A stretch of 60,135 bases of DNA, taken from the NCBI RefSeq assembly GCF_003253485.1, contig NZ_QKTX01000022.1, forward strand, positions 1-60,135. Reading direction: 5' to 3'. A program made the position numbers and the translations under genes. Under the pieces are notes generated by a model. That model saw only the letters and a list, made by a program, of their open reading frames with translations, was not told the DNA's origin and did not search any database. Shown in pieces: positions 1 through 8,584 of the stretch. This DNA comes from Algoriphagus aquaeductus (GTDB lineage: Bacteria; Bacteroidota; Bacteroidia; Cytophagales; Cyclobacteriaceae). Position 1 is the first letter of the stretch. The number at the start of each line of letters is the position of its first letter.

Positions 1-72
<72 letters not shown>

Positions 73-221
73 AAAGTTTCTATTTTATAAGTCGTTCTAC
101 CAGTAAAGTATACCGGTAAAACCCCTCTACTCAGGTTATTTCTTTTTCGCCTTACATCACTTCAAAGAACTTGTCTTTCTCATTAGAAAGATTGTCGGAA
201 TCGTTATTCCGAAAGCGAGTG

Positions 222-252
222 CAAAGATCGGATTTTGTTTTTTCTTTCCAAA
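222..252 (-). promoter_or_regulatory. rrn promoter, proximal (P2)
   Basis: On the minus strand TTTG (252-249), 19 nt, then GATCTTTG (229-222). This differs by one base from the Bacteroidota sigma consensus TTTG-N19-TAnnTTTG. It sits about 150 nt before the 16S gene and is followed by GCACTC, as is the distal site. Confidence 0.55.
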
Positions 253-337
253 AATCCTCGAGAAAATTTTCTCGTTTTTTTCTTCGCTTTGAACTCTTTT
301 TTCAATTTGTTTCAGGCCTTGTTCCTGAATGGGAGTG

Positions 338-369
338 CAAACATAGAAGAGCAAAGCGGATTACGCAAG
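338..369 (-). promoter_or_regulatory. rrn promoter, distal (P1)
   Basis: On the minus strand CTTG (369-366), 20 nt, then TATGTTTG (345-338), a full match to the TAnnTTTG -7 element. The downstream GCACTC is shared with the proximal site, suggesting tandem rRNA promoters. Confidence 0.55.
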
Positions 370-425
370 CCTTTACCAAACAAAAATTCCAATCTTTTTA
401 TCCTTTAGATTTTATCCTTTAAAAA

Positions 426-935
426 TCAGGACTTTCCTTTTTTGAAAAGCGGAACAGTACTACACGGCTCTCCAAACATTAGGCTTTTTGCTTCCTTTTG
501 CAGAAGAGAAATCAACCGTCCATAGGCAAAAAGTGGTATCGGGAATTTTGAACACCCCTTAATCACTACGGGGCGATCTTTGAAGTCAGTAGGATCAATA
601 GCCATTAAAGTAAGTTCGGCAATATGCTGCTCAAGACTATCCAACTCTCCTACGCAATACCCTTTGGCCACATCTTCCAGGTAGGTACAGACAAGCATAT
701 AAGCCCAGGTAGGAATGATAGCATCTACTGAACAAGTGACGGCAACCCACTTTTCAGAATAAACTGACCAATCAAAATCCTTCAAGGCTTGACGAAACTC
801 CTTTTCACGTAAGATCAATTGTTGGAAAAGGAAATCCTTTAAATCAAATATTACCCTCTCCTCCTGTGGGTAGAACTCCTCCATATTCAGCGATATGATA
901 GAACTGCTTGCCACTCGGTTGATTATTTCACTCAT
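426..935 (-). CDS. DUF2480 family protein
   Basis: A 169-residue soluble protein that I recognise as the Bacteroidota-restricted DUF2480 family; its function is not known. It starts with a region rich in Glu, Asp and aromatic residues (EEFYPQEERVIFDLKDFLFQ) and has conserved-looking segments WVAVTCSVDAIIPTWAYML and DRPVVIKGC. There is no signal peptide or membrane segment. The start codon overlaps the stop of the upstream tsaB by four bases (ATGA), so it is translationally coupled and is the last gene of the rpmH-rnpA-protease-tsaB run. Family assignment is from memory of the phylum's proteins. Confidence 0.8.
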   Translation of the reverse strand: MSEIINRVASSSIISLNMEEFYPQEERVIFDLKDFLFQQLILREKEFRQALKDFDWSVYSEKWVAVTCSVDAIIPTWAYMLVCTYLEDVAKGYCVGELDSLEQHIAELTLMAIDPTDFKDRPVVIKGCSKFPIPLFAYGRLISLLQKEAKSLMFGEPCSTVPLFKKGKS

Positions 936-1621
936 AAGCTTAGTAGAGGATTCTTTTTGGAATGGAGAGCTTTAAACTCTTTCAAATAGTTTGGAACGAA
1001 GTACGCAATATCTTCAAATGATTTTTCCGAAAATTTAGCATAAGCTAATTTTCCAAGATTCTTTGCTGAGACCGCTGGGGTTTCTAAAAAAACAGCATTT
1101 TGATGCATAATCACACTCCTAACTTTGGAAACTGCATCTCCGGAAAAGTAAACTTTCCCATTCTCCAAAAAGTCTTGATAAGCAAATTCATCTAAAACAA
1201 CAGATTCGATAGAACTCAATTCTGCAAGATTCTCTCCAAAGACTTGGCTAAACACCTCCATCCTACGTGCATCCAAAACGGCAATACCAACTTCTCCCTG
1301 TGCATAGGTATGACCCGAGGCAATTGCCTGCAAGGTATTGATTCCTATTAAAGGTTTCCCCAATGCGAAAGCCAATCCTTTAGCGGTAGAAACACCGATG
1401 CGCAATCCCGTATAGGAACCCGGACCTTCAGATACAGCAATCGCGTCCAATCCATTATAACTAAGCCCTGCCTCAGAAAGAACTAGATCAATCAACCCCA
1501 TCAGCTTCTCTGCATGCGCTCCGGATTCATTCAATTCCTTCAGACAAGTCAAATTCCCAGCATTATGCACTGCAACTGAGCAAACGGAAGTCGATGTCTC
1601 TATGGAAAGGATTTTTCCCAT
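932..1621 (-). CDS. tsaB: tRNA threonylcarbamoyladenosine biosynthesis protein TsaB
   Basis: TsaB is the scaffold partner of TsaD and TsaE, which make the t6A modification at position 37 of ANN-decoding tRNAs in the cytoplasm. The 229-residue length fits the family. The N-terminal ASKHA-fold start (ILSIETSTSVCSVAV) and the signature SEGPGSYTGLRIGVSTAKGL near residues 65-84 are clear. It lies 2 bases after the S41 protease gene and overlaps the DUF2480 start, so the three form one transcription unit. TsaB lacks catalytic metal ligands by nature; the activity belongs to TsaD, which is not in this window. Confidence 0.95.
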   Translation of the reverse strand: MGKILSIETSTSVCSVAVHNAGNLTCLKELNESGAHAEKLMGLIDLVLSEAGLSYNGLDAIAVSEGPGSYTGLRIGVSTAKGLAFALGKPLIGINTLQAIASGHTYAQGEVGIAVLDARRMEVFSQVFGENLAELSSIESVVLDEFAYQDFLENGKVYFSGDAVSKVRSVIMHQNAVFLETPAVSAKNLGKLAYAKFSEKSFEDIAYFVPNYLKEFKALHSKKNPLLSL

Positions 1622-1623
1622 GA

Positions 1624-3285
1624 TTATTTTGCAGAGGCAGTAAGGGTCTTAATGTATTTTGAAGATGTGTTGAGAAAGCTTTTTGCCAACTCGACTGCCG
1701 GATCTTCATCTAAGCCGGCTTCTATCATTCCTTCTTGGAAATAATATCTGGACACAATCTCTTCGCTTAGAATTTTCCGGATCTCCTTTTTGTGGGTATC
1801 GACATCATTTTCCTTACTGTGATTTACTTTGGCCTTGATAGCTTCCATCTGAGCCTTAATTTCCTCGTAGTAAGGTTCCTTCTCCACATACTTTTCCAAA
1901 TCACTCAGAGATTTCTCAGTGTAGGTGGTATAATCGTAATCCTTGCCAATAAGAAACTTCTTAAAATCCTCATAATCCTGGTCGGTAATCTGGAAGGTCA
2001 TGGGATTGGAAATTGACTTGTTTTTATAAAAATACTGAGTGGCAAAATCAAAGATATGATTTCCAGCCACAAGTGTGTAGGAGATCGGCGCATAGGTTAT
2101 CTCCGAGACTTTTTCGTCAGGTTCGATGCCAGCCCCGTCCAATACAACTCTTCCATTAGCTGTCTTAAAAGCCTTACGCAAAGAATCCGGTACCGTAGTC
2201 ACCGATCCATTTTCTCTTGACTGAGCATAATCGATCGCCTGAATACATCGCCCGCTGGGGATGTAATACTTTGCTGTGGTAATTTTTGCCTGGGCATTAT
2301 AGGTCAATGGGATAGTCGTCTGTACAAGCCCTTTTCCAAAAGATTTTCTTCCCACCAAAACAGCCCGGTCATAATCCTGAAGTGCGCCTGCGACGATTTC
2401 GGCCGCCGAAGCACTTCGCTCATTGATCAACACCACCAATGGAATTTCTTTATCGATGGGAGTCTTGGTCGTTTTGTAGGTATAATTCACATTTTGAAGC
2501 TTTCCGATAGTTTTTACTACCTCTTTCCCTTTAGGAATAAAAAGATTGACTATTTCAACCGCTTCATTGAGCAATCCGCCTGGATTATCCCTCAAATCCA
2601 AAATCAATCGGTCAGCCCCCTGCGCTTTCAGAGCGACCAATGCGTTTCGGACTTCGGAAGAAGCATTGGTCGTAAAATCTGCCAATTTGATATATCCAGT
2701 TTTATCGTCAAGTTTTCCGTAAAAGGGAACATTCTTAAGGCTGATTTTCTTTCTGATCAATGAAAATTGAAGCGTATCCGTATTCCTTTTTACAGTCACC
2801 TTTACAGAAGTATTCGCAGGACCTTTTAAAAGCTCTGATACTTCCGAGGTAGATTTCCGAGCCACATCGATACTGTCAATCTTGATGATGAAGTCTGCGA
2901 TTTTCAAACCTGCATTTTGAGCTGGAAAACCCGTATACGGCATCAAAATCATATTGCCCCCACCTCTATTTCCGATCAGGGCGCCTACACCCGCATACTC
3001 CCCAGTTGTCAACATTCTGAAATCATCGGATTCCTCCTCAGGAATAAACTCCGTGTAGGGGTCCAATTCTTCAAGCATGGCATTGATACCAATGGTCACC
3101 AATTCATCCGGATTGATCTCATCTACATAATAGGAATCTAGCTCCCGAATGAGTGTTGCGAAAATATCAATGTTCTTTGCCAAGGCAAAAAGCTTGTCAT
3201 TCTTGACTTGAAATGCCAGAATTCCCGAAAAGAGGACCAACACAACCGGGATCCAAACGACCGGTCTCTTAAATTTTTGAATCAT
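1624..3285 (-). CDS. S41 family C-terminal processing peptidase (CtpA/Prc-like)
   Basis: A 553-residue membrane-anchored serine protease of the carboxyl-terminal processing family, acting in the periplasm. In order: an N-terminal hydrophobic anchor (VVWIPVVLVLFSGILAF), a helical region, a PDZ domain (about residues 95-165, YAGVGALIGNRGGG), then the protease core with LDLRDNPGG, the nucleophile region ERSASAAE near residue 292, and the general-base lysine in GRKSFGKG near residue 318. The C-terminal 150 residues are charged and helical. I chose the ATG at 3285 because the protein then begins MIQKFKRP just before the anchor and overlaps rnpA by 17 bases; an in-frame ATG at 3327 would add 14 residues and overlap by 59. 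Confidence 0.92.
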   Translation of the reverse strand: MIQKFKRPVVWIPVVLVLFSGILAFQVKNDKLFALAKNIDIFATLIRELDSYYVDEINPDELVTIGINAMLEELDPYTEFIPEEESDDFRMLTTGEYAGVGALIGNRGGGNMILMPYTGFPAQNAGLKIADFIIKIDSIDVARKSTSEVSELLKGPANTSVKVTVKRNTDTLQFSLIRKKISLKNVPFYGKLDDKTGYIKLADFTTNASSEVRNALVALKAQGADRLILDLRDNPGGLLNEAVEIVNLFIPKGKEVVKTIGKLQNVNYTYKTTKTPIDKEIPLVVLINERSASAAEIVAGALQDYDRAVLVGRKSFGKGLVQTTIPLTYNAQAKITTAKYYIPSGRCIQAIDYAQSRENGSVTTVPDSLRKAFKTANGRVVLDGAGIEPDEKVSEITYAPISYTLVAGNHIFDFATQYFYKNKSISNPMTFQITDQDYEDFKKFLIGKDYDYTTYTEKSLSDLEKYVEKEPYYEEIKAQMEAIKAKVNHSKENDVDTHKKEIRKILSEEIVSRYYFQEGMIEAGLDEDPAVELAKSFLNTSSKYIKTLTASAK

Positions 3286-3661
3286 GCTCAGAGTGATTTT
3301 GGGATATTTCCTTTTGGAGTTTCTCAAGTGCCAGTTTCATTTTTGGCTCAATTTCTGAAAAACTCATTTCGGGATTTCCAACAAATATCAAGCCCAGCAA
3401 AATCCCATTTGAAGACAGAATTGATTTATTGAGTCGATATGCCTCTCTCATTCTCCTTTTTATGAAATTTCTACCACTGGCCTTTTTTATTTTCTTCTTG
3501 GAAACGGAAAACATTACCTGATTAGTTTGGCCATCAAGCTCTTTTTTGTTCAGAAAAAGAACTTTGAAAGGGTACAAAAAAAAAGAGGAACCTTCGTTAA
3601 AAAGTTCCTTGATAAGCTTTTCGGCATTAAGCCGCTCTGATTTTGGAAGTTTGAAATTCAT
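3269..3661 (-). CDS. rnpA: Ribonuclease P protein component
   Basis: A 130-residue basic protein that binds the RNase P RNA and helps mature tRNA 5' ends. It starts FKLPKSERL, carries FSVSKKKIKKASGRNFIKRR (near residues 50-70), the RNR-type RNA-binding signature in its Bacteroidota form, and continues REAYRLNK. It follows rpmH at 48 bases, the near-universal rpmH-rnpA order, but the usual neighbours dnaA and yidC are not here. The downstream gene is an S41 protease whose start overlaps the rnpA stop. Confidence 0.95.
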   Translation of the reverse strand: MNFKLPKSERLNAEKLIKELFNEGSSFFLYPFKVLFLNKKELDGQTNQVMFSVSKKKIKKASGRNFIKRRMREAYRLNKSILSSNGILLGLIFVGNPEMSFSEIEPKMKLALEKLQKEISQNHSEHDSKI

Positions 3662-3709
3662 CGCAAGGACTAGACTCGTATGTGAACATACGAAATGCCA
3701 TCCAAAGAA

Positions 3710-3868
3710 TTACTTCTTCAATGTCTTTTCGTCAGACACGGTCAACTTATGTCTGCCTTTTGCTCTTCTGGCTCTGATTACTCGTCTACCATTAGCAGTA
3801 GCCATTCTTTCTCTGAAGCCGTGCTTGTTTTTTCTTTTTCTGCGAGAAGGCTGGAATGTTCTTTTCAT
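3710..3868 (-). CDS. rpmH: 50S ribosomal protein L34
   Basis: A 52-residue, strongly basic protein beginning MKRTFQPSRRKRKNKHGF and containing RMATANGRRV and RARRAKGRHKL, the complete L34 signature. L34 belongs to the large ribosomal subunit near the tRNA exit region. The reading frame is too short for ordinary size cut-offs and is covered on the plus strand by spurious frames. Its promoter at 3936-3966 matches the Bacteroidota consensus exactly, and it heads the run rpmH-rnpA-S41 protease-tsaB-DUF2480. Confidence 0.97.
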   Translation of the reverse strand: MKRTFQPSRRKRKNKHGFRERMATANGRRVIRARRAKGRHKLTVSDEKTLKK

Positions 3869-3935
3869 GATCGAATATCGTTATCTATTTGCTTCTATTG
3901 ACTTTACCCCTTGGCATTGACCCCAAAAAGGACTG

Positions 3936-3966
3936 CAAAGATATGTACCATTTTCTTAAATACAAA
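3936..3966 (-). promoter_or_regulatory. rpmH operon promoter
   Basis: On the minus strand TTTG (3966-3963), exactly 19 nt, then TATCTTTG (3943-3936). Both elements and the spacing match the Bacteroidota housekeeping consensus TTTG-N19-TAnnTTTG. Transcription would start near 3930, giving a leader of about 60 nt before rpmH. Confidence 0.8.
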
Positions 3967-3983
3967 TCGGCTCTCTACATTTG
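3952..3983 (+). promoter_or_regulatory. Promoter of the M61 peptidase gene
   Basis: TTTC (3952-3955), 20 nt, then TACATTTG (3976-3983), a full match to the -7 element TAnnTTTG. It lies 23 bases before the chosen ATG at 4007, which supports that start, and it physically overlaps the oppositely directed rpmH promoter. Confidence 0.55.
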
Positions 3984-4006
3984 TTTTGAGCATCAATCAG
4001 AAAGGC

Positions 4007-5656
4007 ATGATTCATTATAAATTTTCCTGTTCCAACCCTTCCAGTCAGTTCTTAGAAATCGAGCTTTCCCTGGATTGCAAGGCAAATGAACACATTTTCC
4101 TCCAATTACCGGCTTGGAGAGCAGGGAGATATCAGTTGGCAAATTATGCCCAGAATATCAGGAGATTTAGGATAAAAGATGCCCAAGAGGAAAATGTTCT
4201 CTTTGAGAAAGCTTCCAAAGACCGATGGGAATTCCAAACTACAGAAAGCGGAAAAGTAACCGTTTGCTATGAGTATTGGGCAGGTAAAATGGACGCAGGG
4301 AGTGCTTGGGCAGATGAAGAGCAGATCTATGTCAATCTGATCAATTGCTGCTTTGAAGTATCGGGAAGGAGTGAGGAGGAGATCGAAGTTTCTTTGGATC
4401 TGCCCAAATTTCCAGAGCTAGTAAGTACTCTTTTGCCCAATGGCGCCTCAAGATGGAAAGCAAGAGACTTCCAAATGCTGGCCGATTCCACCATTTTGGC
4501 TGCTAAAAGCATCACCCATTGGAAGTATCAAATAGAATCAACTCTATTTCACATCTGGATTCACGGAGAGGTTCATTTTGACCAACAGCTTATTCTCAAC
4601 CGATTTAAATCCTTCTCAAGGAAACTGATAGCTGATTTCGGAGAATTCCCGGAATTGGAATATCACTTTATCTTCCAACTCCTACCCTATGCCCATTACC
4701 ATGGCGTGGAGCATCGTCGTGGTACGATCATCACATTTGGTCCAGCCGAATCCTTGATCGACCCAAATCAAATGGAGGAACTTTTGGGGATCAGCTGCCA
4801 CGAGCTTTATCACGGATGGAATGTCTGTAGAATTCGTCCCCAGGAACTACTGCCCTATGACTTTTCAAAAGAGACTTACACCCGTACAGGCCTCATACTC
4901 GAGGGAATCACCACCTACATGGGGGATTTATATTTACTCAAATCAGATGTCTACGATTTACCCACCTACCTCAAGCATCTTGAAAAAATAATCGCCAGGG
5001 AATCCTCCAATTTTGGATGGAAAAATTACAACATCCTGGAATCCTCCTATGATTTATGGCTTGATGGATATGTGCCGGGGATTCCTGACAGAAAGGTAAG
5101 CATCTATACCCGTGGAGCTCTTTTAGCCTTGGGAATTGACATTCTTCTGATCAAAAACGGAAGTTCCCTAAGTGAAGTCATGAAACTACTTTGGGAAAAA
5201 TTCGGCAAGCCGTTTATTGGATACCACTGGGAAGATTTTGAAAGTCTTATTTTCGGATCTTTCTCAGACCCTACAGAAATCCAAAGGTATTTTTCTGATT
5301 TTGTCTACGGATACCAAGACCTTTTTCCACAACTAAAATCACTGCTTGGTGAAATCGGATTGGAATTGAATGAAAAAAACGGAGAAGACAGACTGCTGCA
5401 TAATTGGGGAATCCGAACCAATAAAGAGGGGCAGATCACCCAAATCCATCCTGATTCCAAGGCTTACTCCTCTTTGATGAGAAATGACAGGATTCTTGGC
5501 TATTCCGAACATGATACCCCATCCCTTAATTTGAAAATTGACCGATTGGGAAGAGAACTTCCTATAGAAATCCCCTTTGAAACCGGAAAATTTTTCCCTG
5601 AATTCAAACTGGAGATAGCCGAAAAAACAGCGCTGAGAGAAACATGGGGAAAATAA
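4007..5656 (+). CDS. M61 family metallopeptidase (glycyl aminopeptidase-like)
   Basis: A 549-residue zinc peptidase of family M61. The N-terminal half is the beta-rich M61 N domain (FLQLPAWRAGRYQLANYAQN). The catalytic motif is HELYHGWN at residues 265-272 (two zinc histidines and the glutamate), followed by the third-ligand region GLILEGITTYMGDLYL. The C terminus (about 440-549) resembles a PDZ domain (NWGIRTNKEGQITQIHPDSK, then RNDRILG). Family members such as the Sphingomonas enzyme cleave N-terminal Gly or Ala; the substrate here is unknown. No signal peptide is visible from ATG 4007. A longer frame from 3911 exists but would run through the promoter. Confidence 0.88.
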   Translation: MIHYKFSCSNPSSQFLEIELSLDCKANEHIFLQLPAWRAGRYQLANYAQNIRRFRIKDAQEENVLFEKASKDRWEFQTTESGKVTVCYEYWAGKMDAGSAWADEEQIYVNLINCCFEVSGRSEEEIEVSLDLPKFPELVSTLLPNGASRWKARDFQMLADSTILAAKSITHWKYQIESTLFHIWIHGEVHFDQQLILNRFKSFSRKLIADFGEFPELEYHFIFQLLPYAHYHGVEHRRGTIITFGPAESLIDPNQMEELLGISCHELYHGWNVCRIRPQELLPYDFSKETYTRTGLILEGITTYMGDLYLLKSDVYDLPTYLKHLEKIIARESSNFGWKNYNILESSYDLWLDGYVPGIPDRKVSIYTRGALLALGIDILLIKNGSSLSEVMKLLWEKFGKPFIGYHWEDFESLIFGSFSDPTEIQRYFSDFVYGYQDLFPQLKSLLGEIGLELNEKNGEDRLLHNWGIRTNKEGQITQIHPDSKAYSSLMRNDRILGYSEHDTPSLNLKIDRLGRELPIEIPFETGKFFPEFKLEIAEKTALRETWGK

Positions 5657-5690
5657 AAACAGCCTTCCAAATTGGAAGGCTGCATTACTC
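5655..5690. terminator. Bidirectional terminator between convergent genes
   Basis: Perfect inverted repeat CAGCCTTCCAA (5660-5670), 1-nt loop, TTGGAAGGCTG (5672-5682). It has an A-rich stretch on the left, which is a U-tract for minus-strand transcripts. It sits between the M61 gene (+) and the 243-residue protein gene (-). Confidence 0.75.
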
Positions 5691-5712
5691 TTGAAACCGG
5701 AGTCAGAAAATC

Positions 5713-6444
5713 TTACTGGAAATCTGCCTCAGTAAGGGCCTGATTGAATTTTACTGAGGTCATTTGGGTAACTAGGGCCTCAGGGAGCATAGGATTCTTA
5801 ATTTTCAATGTCATTGGAAATTTTACTCCATCTACCTCCTGGTAATTGCTATAGGTCACATCTCCTGTAGCGTCAGAACTAGTCCGAATTTTCAGATTGG
5901 ATTCTGCTGAATAATACTCGAAAGTGACCATTCCATTTGGAGCAGAAATCTTGATTTTATGCGTCACCTCTTCTTCAATCTCTTCTGTCCCTTCATAAGA
6001 AAGTTCATATCCCATTTCTTCATATCTGGGTTCTGGAAAAACATAGGTCTGTGTTTTGATCATAGCAGTCAATTCGTCTGGAACCTCTTGGACCTGACCC
6101 ATAGCCATAATCTGGGCTTTTCCATTCATCAATACGGTCTGCTGCATTACATTACCTCCTACCGAGGTTGACTGTAAAAGCCGTTCATTTTCACTGTCTG
6201 CCACGGTCTTGATGGTGATGGATTGTCCCATAAACGACGCTTCTCCAGTCATCGTCGCATTCTTGATAGAGGCAACCTTCTCCTTACCGCCCACAGCTTT
6301 GATGTAGTTGGAGATGATGGTTTGAGGATCGTTTTCTAGCAAGGGTTGCACAATCCCATTTTCAGCATTGGGCCCTTTGGCAAGAAGATCGCCTTGGATC
6401 GCAGAGATCAGCAAGGCTGAGACTAAAAGTGATTTGATATTCAT
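5713..6444 (-). CDS. Secreted protein paralogous to the C-terminal domain of the neighbouring M16 peptidase
   Basis: A 243-residue exported protein with a signal peptide (MNIKSLLVSALLISAIQGDL). The mature part contains SNYIKAVGGKEKVASIKNAT and VDGVKFPMTLKIKNPMLP. These align without large gaps to NYLKAIGGKEKVSQIKTAK and KEGVLLPMTWTIKSPMIP in the last 200 residues of the M16 protein encoded just upstream. The fold looks like an outer-membrane lipoprotein-sorting-type (LolA/LolB-like) beta structure, which is an inference. It lies 68 bases after the M16 gene and a possible terminator intervenes. The domain probably arose by duplication. The biochemical role is unknown; a substrate-binding or chaperone role for the protease pair is one option. 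Confidence 0.75.
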   Translation of the reverse strand: MNIKSLLVSALLISAIQGDLLAKGPNAENGIVQPLLENDPQTIISNYIKAVGGKEKVASIKNATMTGEASFMGQSITIKTVADSENERLLQSTSVGGNVMQQTVLMNGKAQIMAMGQVQEVPDELTAMIKTQTYVFPEPRYEEMGYELSYEGTEEIEEEVTHKIKISAPNGMVTFEYYSAESNLKIRTSSDATGDVTYSNYQEVDGVKFPMTLKIKNPMLPEALVTQMTSVKFNQALTEADFQ

Positions 6445-6473
6445 AAGAGTTTAAATTAGTTGTCAAACAAAAA

Positions 6474-6500
6474 AACAAAAAGAGAGGAAAACCCTCTCCT
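6474..6500 (-). terminator. Terminator after the M16 gene
   Basis: Inverted repeat GAGAGG (6482-6487) and CCTCTC (6493-6498). On the minus strand it is followed by a T-rich run, the complement of aaaaaaacaaaaa at 6469-6481. It may reduce read-through into the downstream paralogue gene. Confidence 0.55.
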
Positions 6501-6512
6501 TTTGACCTTAAA

Positions 6513-8558
6513 TTAATTGATATCGCTGTCAGCAATTGGGACGTTTAGTTCCATCTTAGTCACTTTTGCCTCAAGAGGAACAGGGATCATGGGTGATTTG
6601 ATGGTCCAAGTCATTGGCAAAAGGACTCCTTCTTTTTCCTGATAGTCGGAGTAGAAAGTATCACCTGAAGCAGGATTTTCATATTTGATTTTCAATCCTG
6701 ACTCTTGAGCATAGTAATTGGTCAATTTGGCACCCGAAGCACTGGCTATGATGACCTTATAAGCAGGAGTACCGTCGACATCTTTGAGTCCATCAAATGT
6801 CAAGGAATACCCCATATTCTGGTAGATGGCCTCCGGAAAAAGGAAAGAATTCAACACCGCTTCTTCATATTGAGCAGGTTGCATTTCCTGATTTTGTCCC
6901 TGCATGGTCAGTGCGCCTTTACCATTTTCAATTTTGGTTTTAATCAGGACGTTACCACCAACAGACTGCTTCTGCGCATAGCGCTTGTTTTCCTGATCGT
7001 ACACAAAAGAGATGTTTAGCGCAGTGCCCATCACACTGGCATCCATGGAGATTTTTGCCGTTTTGATTTGGGAGACTTTTTCTTTCCCGCCGATTGCCTT
7101 CAGGTAGTTTTCGATCACCTTTTCCGCAGTCATGTCTGCATCAGCTACCAACTGTTTGGCAGGCTGTCCCATGTTGTCATACTCAATGACTTCACCAAAT
7201 TGAGCCAGTTTTTCTCTAATCTCGGAGCCATTGCCCACGGTAGTGATAATGAATTTGTCCGGATCGATCAGTCTCTTGGCTGTAGCGTTGATCTCATCGA
7301 CCGTCAAGGCATTCAGTTTTTGCAAATAAGTGGCATAGTAATCTTTAGGGAGCTTGTATCGCTCCATATTCAAAGCAAAGTTGGCTACAGTGGCCGGCGA
7401 CTCGAGCGATCTACCGAAGCTTCCAGCCAATTCAGCTTTTGCTTTTTGAAGCTCATCTTCGGTGACCCCTTTATCAACCAGATTTCGGATTTCGTAGATG
7501 AATTCATAAACAGCCGAATCCGTCACCTCTGTGCGCACCGAGGCACTGGCTGAAATGGTAGCCACCAACTTGTCCGCTCCGATGGAAGAATAGGCCCCGT
7601 AGGTATAACCTTTGTCTTCACGCAGATTCATAAAGAGCCTGGAAGCCGAACCGCCACCCAAAATCTGATTCAACACGCGGCTGGAAATGTAGTCAGTATC
7701 TCCGATTTTCATCTGAACGGGTTGAGTTACATTGATCACGGACTGCACAGATGAGCTTCGGTCCACCAAAGCCACCGCCTGCTTGGCAGCCCGCTCTGGC
7801 ATAGGATAGGTGAAGGTAGGCACGTTTCCTTTTTCCCATTTCCCAAAGTATTGATTGACTACTTTTTCGGCTTCAGCCTTGGTCATGTCACCGACTATAG
7901 CCAAGTAGGCGATATTGGGTTTGAAATAGGTTTGGTAATATTTTTTGACGTCATCGACCGTGATGTTATTGATAGTCGCTTCTGATTGTGACTCTCCATA
8001 AGGATGATTCGGTCCGTAAAGTACCGCTCTGGAAAGTCTTCCAGAGATTGCATTTGGATTGTCTTTGCTCTGTGCCAATCCTGTCAGCGCCTGCTTTTTT
8101 AATTTATCTAATTCCTCCTGGGGAAAAACCGGATTATAGAGCACATCGGCCATCAGTTCGAGTATTTTTCCCTGATGTTTTTTCAGTGAAGAGGCAAACA
8201 TTGATGTGGAAGAGGCACTGAGGCTCGCACCGATAAAGTCAATTTCCTGATCAAGTTGATCTTTAGTTCGGTTGGTTGTACCTCCCATCATCATTTCTCC
8301 GACAAAACTGGACATTCCAGCCTTGTCTTTTTCCAAAATGGGGTCCCTTTCCAACACTAGGGTAAATGATACACGGGGAAGTTTGGTATTGTTGACTACA
8401 AAAACCTTCAGGCCATTTGCCAAGGTAAAGGTTTCGGCGTCTTTGATTTTGATTTCAGGAGCAGGTCCTGCCGCAGGAAACTTGCTTCTGTCCACTTGCG
8501 CCATCAGGCCAAAAGAGACAAAAAGCAGCATTACAAAAGATATAGCTAATTTTTTCAT
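6513..8558 (-). CDS. M16 family peptidase, non-catalytic R/Y subunit with C-terminal accessory domain
   Basis: A 681-residue exported protein (signal peptide MKKLAISFVMLLFVSFGLMA). Residues about 35-460 are two M16 (insulinase-like) repeats. The zinc motif HxxEH is absent: where it belongs, the sequence reads GMSSFVGEMMMGGT. The second repeat keeps the substrate-binding R/Y segment (SRLFMNLREDKGYTYGAY, near 305). This is the pattern of the non-catalytic partner in heterodimeric M16 peptidases. From about residue 475 an extra domain follows that is paralogous to the downstream 243-residue protein. The gene lies 26 bases after the catalytic-type M16 gene, so the two probably form one periplasmic enzyme. 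Confidence 0.9.
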   Translation of the reverse strand: MKKLAISFVMLLFVSFGLMAQVDRSKFPAAGPAPEIKIKDAETFTLANGLKVFVVNNTKLPRVSFTLVLERDPILEKDKAGMSSFVGEMMMGGTTNRTKDQLDQEIDFIGASLSASSTSMFASSLKKHQGKILELMADVLYNPVFPQEELDKLKKQALTGLAQSKDNPNAISGRLSRAVLYGPNHPYGESQSEATINNITVDDVKKYYQTYFKPNIAYLAIVGDMTKAEAEKVVNQYFGKWEKGNVPTFTYPMPERAAKQAVALVDRSSSVQSVINVTQPVQMKIGDTDYISSRVLNQILGGGSASRLFMNLREDKGYTYGAYSSIGADKLVATISASASVRTEVTDSAVYEFIYEIRNLVDKGVTEDELQKAKAELAGSFGRSLESPATVANFALNMERYKLPKDYYATYLQKLNALTVDEINATAKRLIDPDKFIITTVGNGSEIREKLAQFGEVIEYDNMGQPAKQLVADADMTAEKVIENYLKAIGGKEKVSQIKTAKISMDASVMGTALNISFVYDQENKRYAQKQSVGGNVLIKTKIENGKGALTMQGQNQEMQPAQYEEAVLNSFLFPEAIYQNMGYSLTFDGLKDVDGTPAYKVIIASASGAKLTNYYAQESGLKIKYENPASGDTFYSDYQEKEGVLLPMTWTIKSPMIPVPLEAKVTKMELNVPIADSDIN

Positions 8559-8584
8559 TCTGATTTTTCGTTAAGTCCAAACAA

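Larger units (their letters stand above)
73..425 (-). other. rRNA operon upstream region (353 nt without a gene)
   Basis: This AT-rich stretch separates the 16S 5' end from the DUF2480 gene. It holds two promoter-like sites (222-252 and 338-369) and short inverted repeats in the presumed leader, for example TCTTTCTC paired with GAAAGA near 172-190 and CGGAATC paired with a following ATTCCG near 196-211. Short open frames on both strands lack family resemblance and overlap the promoter signals, so I regard the stretch as the transcribed leader and promoter region of the rRNA operon. Confidence 0.7.

Noticed and set aside
171..422. 83-codon plus-strand frame in the rRNA leader region
   Set aside because: It is low-complexity Phe/Arg-rich, overlaps the promoter-like sites on the other strand and resembles no family.
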